DNA of 64,000 nt from Verrucomicrobiota bacterium (GTDB lineage: Bacteria; Chlamydiota; Chlamydiia; Chlamydiales; Rhabdochlamydiaceae): assembly GCA_018240015.1 (NCBI GenBank), contig JAFEGJ010000009.1:98565-162564 (forward strand), written 5' to 3'. The notes under the pieces were generated by a model that worked only from the letters and a program-made list of their open reading frames with translations, had not been told where the DNA came from and made no database searches. Shown piece by piece: positions 60,901 through 64,000 of this stretch (position 1 is its first letter; the number at the start of each line of letters is the position of its first letter). The position numbers were made by a program, and so were the translations under genes.

Positions 60901-61000
60901 TGGATAAAATAGTTTCATCCAGAAGAGCTTCTAGATCAGCTAACTGTGGATGCCATAGGCTAGGAAGCTGTTTTAATTGGGTAGAAGTCAACTTTCCCAT
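57983..61000 (-). CDS. Fusion of a large unknown N-terminal domain with an OppA-type peptide-binding domain
   Basis: 1005 residues. From about 515 to the end it is a solute-binding protein family 5 domain: LRLCPQHLPFSLDPRLGGDE, TYTFLLKESIWNNGDPVTAYDF, NGPFQLEYADGEESYELKKS, MRFALSQAIDRQAVIDIL and GVMSWRPWIDDPIYTLNAF. The first 510 residues are unrecognised, helical and charged, and there is no signal peptide, unlike exported OppA. SgrR regulators have a similar layout but with a short DNA-binding head. Role unknown. Confidence 0.75.
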   Translation of the reverse strand: MGKLTSTQLKQLPSLWHPQLADLEALLDETILSKAIFEKLIKVIQKWPHVFGGDLFKEAQRFLSYTEKKFRAHRSLEHQLRIICSHYQLQKKLLRNRNEIGIELRVLPTHMRFPFGQKLVMGLAIAVHFTSSYERLGDEHILRAAQKLVANLGAVKESFVAIQQPRGLECLLYLELEKENGFQFSSKEVSLLKHSLKEELKKGVETLAPSFFGLCDLEEVMRSIFSLSQELKAPSDLPQVMISFERIQSGTLIFRGIVLRLLTKDSKSISHCFSNLKGCEFVFERSTVVGYTENEEALPKEASVFRLHIPKAPFLLRCDSSCNLFYARHYVVSLITEAIGEIRDYNGGVFAKQLELFTQFKTHFKEIADKNPELLENFFHNLSPPEMQAILPFSSMVQLFNLYLEALSAPLSLPDGYILKSETRDSFVFVVIRLRDRAFQKHIVETLSKAPLAKELTCSLTIKDTDGIAQGYIYDATSEESRSQFLQILENTISSWLEVVQSTQVLRLCPQHLPFSLDPRLGGDELSTYILKMLFEGLTRIGKDGKVHLAIAEALEISADEKTYTFLLKESIWNNGDPVTAYDFCYTWKKILSPHFKSAFTNLFYIIRHAKKAKEGLISVDEVGIKAVNDTTLVVELEHPCAYFLELTSHPLFSPVNHRIDQLHPNWFFQTGDAYVCNGPFQLEYADGEESYELKKSPFYWDAKTVKLDRVQITRASAQRALEMFDKGEIDWIGRPIRAWEPFFAENKEYAIEKVPVSSTYWYVLNVNKFPFHSQKMRFALSQAIDRQAVIDILSYEAIPALTPLPLPHSRCKEDRKGSNTVELFEEALIELGITRKNFPPITLFHANNDLRRKIALNIAQQWKDLLGIVVKPEPLDFKDLFTKMTRGDFQIGVMSWRPWIDDPIYTLNAFKYAGDQINFSGWESPSYQSLIEKADRETNLAERDRLFAAAEAILIREKPVIPIFHEIEPFIRKNYVEGISPSKIGNIDFKYVHINRDMKYPKSV

Positions 61001-61060
61001 AGTGTACAGAATGCTAAAACTTTACAGAATAAAAAGCGAATTATCTGTATAAACAAGGGG

Positions 61061-62362
61061 ATGAGAGAATGGGATCAATTTGTGGCAAAGCAGGCCCAAG
61101 AGCTGGGCTCAGACATAGCCGAAAAATGGCTGGGGTCCCTCAAAGTTCTCCGTTTTGATGCCCGTAATCTCTATCTCGAAGCGCGTGACGTCTTTCACAC
61201 GGCCTGGTTCGAAGAGCAAATGCGCTATAAAGTGCGCAAGCTCCTCAAAAATGGTAACGGAAAGCCCATCACGGTTCATCTTTCTTTAGGGACCTCTAAA
61301 CCCGCGAAAAAAGAATATAAGCCACCGCTAGAGCTCGTCTCCGATGCTTGCGACCCGCATGCAACATTGGATAGCTTTTATCAAGGCAAAAGCAATGAAG
61401 CCGCGCTTCAACTGCTTGCCGCTGCTTTGCAAAAGCCAGCTACTTATAATCCTCTTTATCTCTGCGGACCAACGGGCAGCGGGAAAAGTCACCTCTTGAT
61501 GGCGGCAACTGAGGCTTTACGAAGTCAAGGGCTGAATCCCCTCTTCGTAAGAGCAGAGACGCTGACTTTTCATGTCGTCGCGGCCATCCGTAGTGGTCTC
61601 ATGCGCCTTTTCCGTGATTTTTATCGCAGCCACGATGCTCTGATCGTCGATGATGTTCAAGTTTTGGCGCAAAAGACAGCCACACAAGAAGAGTTTTTCC
61701 ACACGTTCAATGCCTTCCATAGCGCGGGCAAACAAATTATCTTAGCTGGACCCTGCGTTCCCTCCCAGTTAGAAGGCATCGAGCCGCGCCTCACCAGCCG
61801 ATTTGAATGGGGACTGGTTCTTCCCTTGCAGACGCCCACCCCCGCAGAATTGTTGCAGATTTTAGATCAGAGACAAAAGCTTCTGGATTTTTCTTTGCCC
61901 GAGAATTTAAGGCAGTTCTTGCTGACCCATTTTTCATCTTCCGCCAAATCCCTTCTCAGAGCTTTCGATAGCCTAGTCCTCTACGCCCACATGCAAAAAA
62001 AGACACCCTCGCAAATCGATCCCCTCCGCGCTCTTACCTCGCTGCTTGAAGAGGAAAAGCGCAATCTTCTGACGTCAGATAAGATTGTCTATGCCGTGGG
62101 CCGCGTCTTGCAGGTGCCTTCCTCTGAAATTTTCAGCAAATCGCAGAAAAAAGATGTCTGTTTCGCCCGAAAGATAGCCATGCATCTGTGCCGAGAAATG
62201 CTTAAAATGCCTTACACGAAAATTGGAAAAGAATTTAACCGAGATCACTCGAGTGTCATCACGAACATCCGCTTTGTCCAAAAAGAGCTTATGGATCGCG
62301 ACTCCTCCTTAAAAACTCAGCTTGGGCAAATTGTCAGACTCACGACTCTTGCGAAAGACTAA
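61061..62362 (+). CDS. dnaA: Chromosomal replication initiator DnaA
   Basis: 433 residues from ATG 61061 (MREWDQFVAKQ; W near the start suits domain I). Domain III: YNPLYLCGPTGSGKSHLLMA (P-loop), ALIVDDVQVLAQK (Walker B, D-D), RLTSRFEWGLVLPL (box VII / Arg finger). Domain IV DNA-binding: MPYTKIGKEFNRDHSSVITNI, the DnaA-box signature. AAGGGG touches the ATG, an odd spacing; GTG 61082 is a less likely start. Chlamydiae often carry two DnaA genes; no origin-like DnaA-box cluster was noticed nearby. Confidence 0.88.
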   Translation: MREWDQFVAKQAQELGSDIAEKWLGSLKVLRFDARNLYLEARDVFHTAWFEEQMRYKVRKLLKNGNGKPITVHLSLGTSKPAKKEYKPPLELVSDACDPHATLDSFYQGKSNEAALQLLAAALQKPATYNPLYLCGPTGSGKSHLLMAATEALRSQGLNPLFVRAETLTFHVVAAIRSGLMRLFRDFYRSHDALIVDDVQVLAQKTATQEEFFHTFNAFHSAGKQIILAGPCVPSQLEGIEPRLTSRFEWGLVLPLQTPTPAELLQILDQRQKLLDFSLPENLRQFLLTHFSSSAKSLLRAFDSLVLYAHMQKKTPSQIDPLRALTSLLEEEKRNLLTSDKIVYAVGRVLQVPSSEIFSKSQKKDVCFARKIAMHLCREMLKMPYTKIGKEFNRDHSSVITNIRFVQKELMDRDSSLKTQLGQIVRLTTLAKD

Positions 62363-62497
62363 AGCTGGGTCAACCATTTTTACCCAAACCAATCAAAATC
62401 AACGACTTGACATATAAGTCGCAACTTATTGTAAATAAGCAGCTTAAAAAGCAAATAAATATATTAAAAAAAGATTTTTTGTTATATAATAATATAT

Positions 62498-63073
62498 ATG
62501 GAAAGAATTATATCACCAGTTGATACAAGTAGCCAGCAGCCACATGCAGCCTCATCGACGGCAGAGCATTCTATAATCATAAAAGTTTTTTTTCAAATTG
62601 CCCTTTTTTTTCACTATATCTTTTCTAAATTTGCGAGCACAGCCAGAATGCCCCCTGTTCAAACACAGCCACCTTCTACCCCGTCACAAGCAAAAACAGA
62701 AGAAATTTTTAGAAGTACAGAGCCAGCAGCCACTCCAAATTGGCGTCCAAACGCGAGTAGATTGTATGGCATAGTTGAAGAAGAAGAAAAGAAAGTCGAA
62801 AAATACATGCAGCGTGCAAAAGGCATCTGTTCTTCTTCTAAGAGAGGCGGTATTGATAAAAGTGCACGAAAAATATGTGAGACTCTCACGCTTTGTATGG
62901 AACCAGAATTTTATGAGATGTCTATCGAGGATAAGCTGAAAATTTTAAAACAATGTAAGTTAACAGCCACAGAAGCTCATAAACTATCTGATTTTTTGGC
63001 CGATGGTAAGGGCCAATGGAAAAATACAGATAACGAAGTCGGAGCACGCTTACAAGAAATCGTCGTAGCATAG
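62498..63073 (+). CDS. Hypothetical protein with a membrane segment
   Basis: 191 residues, not recognised. Residues about 26-45 (IIIKVFFQIALFFHYIFSKF) are a membrane helix, followed by a proline/threonine-rich stretch and a helical, lysine-rich C-terminal half. AT-rich. TATAAT at 62485-62490 is seven bases before the ATG and no Shine-Dalgarno site fits, so leaderless translation is likely. Role unknown; a small secreted or inclusion-type protein is a guess. Confidence 0.6.
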   Translation: MERIISPVDTSSQQPHAASSTAEHSIIIKVFFQIALFFHYIFSKFASTARMPPVQTQPPSTPSQAKTEEIFRSTEPAATPNWRPNASRLYGIVEEEEKKVEKYMQRAKGICSSSKRGGIDKSARKICETLTLCMEPEFYEMSIEDKLKILKQCKLTATEAHKLSDFLADGKGQWKNTDNEVGARLQEIVVA

Positions 63074-63228
63074 TTTGCGGAGATTTCCCGAGCAGTTTGA
63101 TATGATCTTCCAGATCATGAAAAATATTGTTTTCCGATAACTATCATCCTCTATAAGCGTTTTAATTGTAATTTATCTCCGATCTTGTGCAAATGCATCA
63201 CTTGCGAGATTTTTTGGGAAATCAGCAG

Positions 63229-63262
63229 AAAAAGAAAACCCCCATTCTTTTCAGAATGGGGG
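63229..63262 (-). terminator. Rho-independent terminator of slc1
   Basis: Stem CCCCCATTCT / AGAATGGGGG (10 bp, perfect, 63239-63248 with 63253-63262) with a 4-base loop, and on the minus strand a run TTTTCTTTTT directly after it. It lies just past the slc1 stop at 63288. Confidence 0.8.
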
Positions 63263-63287
63263 CTTAAAATCTTAACTCAAGACTTGC

Positions 63288-63809
63288 TTAAATCTTGATG
63301 AATGGTTGTCCTGGTTTGCCTTGTTGAGTCGGAGGCATTTGTTGTGGTGGACGCGCGCCAGGTCCAGGAGCTGCTTCTTTAGAGACTTCCCGACCTTCGC
63401 TGATATCTTTGGAACGCTTTCTCCAACGCTCTACTGCTTCGACGAAAATCGGAGCAAAACGGCGAAGAGATGAAGGGTCAGCGCCAATGCCCATCTCGAT
63501 GACGCAGTGCATCAGGATGAGTTCTTCGTTGACGGCTACGCCGATACCGCCGCCAGCCATTTGACCGCCGAGCATCGATCCCTCAAGGAGAGATTCGTAG
63601 AGCTTCAGGCGAATCGTGGGATCTTTTGGAAGCCCGTCTAATATGGGAGAATAAAGATAGAGGCGATCGGAATTCGGTTCGTAGGTGATGTGCAGGGAAA
63701 AGGTGTTATCAATTCCCAAAATACAGGTATGATTTTCATCAAATGCCAGCTCGAGGTTTAGTTCTTTTCCAAACTCCTTCAGGTTGGCCTTGGCATTCTC
63801 TAGTGACAT
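63288..63809 (-). CDS. slc1: Type III secretion chaperone, Slc1-like
   Basis: CesT-family chaperone that holds early effectors for secretion. From ATG 63809 (GGAGG four bases upstream; 173 residues) the protein reads MSLENAKANLKEFGKEL, with DNTFSLHITYEPNSDRLYLY and LYESLLEGSMLGGQMAGGGIGVA, the segment I associate with C. trachomatis Slc1 (CT043). The C-terminal tail is Pro/Gln/Gly rich. Supports the chlamydial assignment. Confidence 0.9.
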   Translation of the reverse strand: MSLENAKANLKEFGKELNLELAFDENHTCILGIDNTFSLHITYEPNSDRLYLYSPILDGLPKDPTIRLKLYESLLEGSMLGGQMAGGGIGVAVNEELILMHCVIEMGIGADPSSLRRFAPIFVEAVERWRKRSKDISEGREVSKEAAPGPGARPPQQMPPTQQGKPGQPFIKI

Positions 63810-63895
63810 GGGTCCTCCGCTTATTAATAAAAGCTGAAGCTTGCCAAACTGTAAGAAAATTTGCAAGAAAATTTGTAGGTGTCTATGGTACGACT

Positions 63896-64000
63896 ATGGC
63901 GCCCGAAACAAAAAAGGAGTATCCGCTCTCGAGAGGATTTCCGACCCCTCTAGGAGTCACTAAGGTCGATAAAACCCTCAATTTTGCTTTTGTCTCCACC
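63896..64000 (+). CDS. glgX: Start of a GlgX-like glycogen debranching protein, cut by the window end
   Basis: Only 35 codons are present: MAPETKKEYPLSRGFPTPLG then VTKVDKTLNFAFVST. G-x-P-x-P-L-G followed by N-F-A-x-x-S is the start of the GlgX/isoamylase N-terminal beta-sandwich domain. The position beside slc1 agrees with glgX in C. trachomatis. Divergent from slc1; identification rests on few residues. Confidence 0.65.
   Translation, partial: MAPETKKEYPLSRGFPTPLGVTKVDKTLNFAFVST

Noticed and set aside
61000..61060. Replication origin beside dnaA
   Set aside because: No cluster of DnaA boxes or AT-rich unwinding region was recognised in the short gap; the gap is only 60 bp.
63082..63223. 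Inverted repeat GATTTCCC / GGGAAATC as a fifth palindrome
   Set aside because: Only eight bases pair and the interior is not symmetrical, so it lacks the architecture of the other four elements.

Overview
The window comes from an environmental (amoeba-associated type) member of the Chlamydiales. Evidence for this is a type III secretion chaperone of the chlamydial Slc1 type (63288-63809), a start of a glycogen debranching-type gene beside it, the tpiA/xseA/xseB block, the DUF721-gyrB-gyrA-tmk-holB block, yidC followed further on by dnaA, and many lineage-specific proteins with eukaryote-like domains (ankyrin, SET, pentapeptide, TPR, Fic, possible SH2). Base composition is moderate in the core genes and visibly AT-richer in the accessory genes. 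I cannot name the genus from sequence alone.

Layout. 1-12.2 kb: tgt (cut by the window start), tdk, an acetyltransferase, an unknown protein, an RDD membrane protein, a DUF3604-like protein, maf, a HEAT-repeat protein, a HigBA-type toxin-antitoxin pair and an LptD-like outer membrane protein. 12.3-18.9 kb: an accessory island with a caspase-fold-like protein, an ankyrin protein, a broken copy of def, an unknown gene and a pentapeptide-repeat protein. 18.9-24.3 kb: core genes def, secG, tpiA (minus) and xseA, xseB, nadK (plus), with a Fic gene wedged between xseA and xseB. 24.4-33.3 kb: one small unknown gene, then a minus-strand run from DUF721 through gyrB, gyrA, tmk, holB, a secreted chorismate mutase, a small membrane protein and a sialidase-like protein. 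33.4-39 kb: a fucosyltransferase-like protein, mgtE, typA, a headless GH18 fragment and a SET protein. 39-50.5 kb: a full menaquinone pathway by the o-succinylbenzoate route (menG, F, D, H, B, A, C, then E and a probable MenI thioesterase), interrupted by four accessory genes. 50.6-55.3 kb: a secreted GT10 fucosyltransferase, a TPR protein and yidC. 55.3-61 kb: minus-strand accessory genes between yidC and dnaA (PIN toxin and antitoxin, two small unknown proteins, a 1005-residue fusion with a peptide-binding domain). 61-64 kb: dnaA, an unknown AT-rich gene, slc1 and the first codons of a glgX-like gene.

The most unusual structure is a set of four centred, long imperfect palindromes of 150-171 bp (1728-1889, 9904-10068, 50514-50663, 57364-57534). 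They share architecture but not obvious primary sequence, and three of the four sit between divergent genes. Two accessory modules are also bounded by a second copy of the neighbouring core gene's end (def at 15.9/18.9 kb, yidC at 55.3/56.4 kb), which suggests how accessory DNA enters this genome. All functional statements are from reading the sequence; no database search was run.
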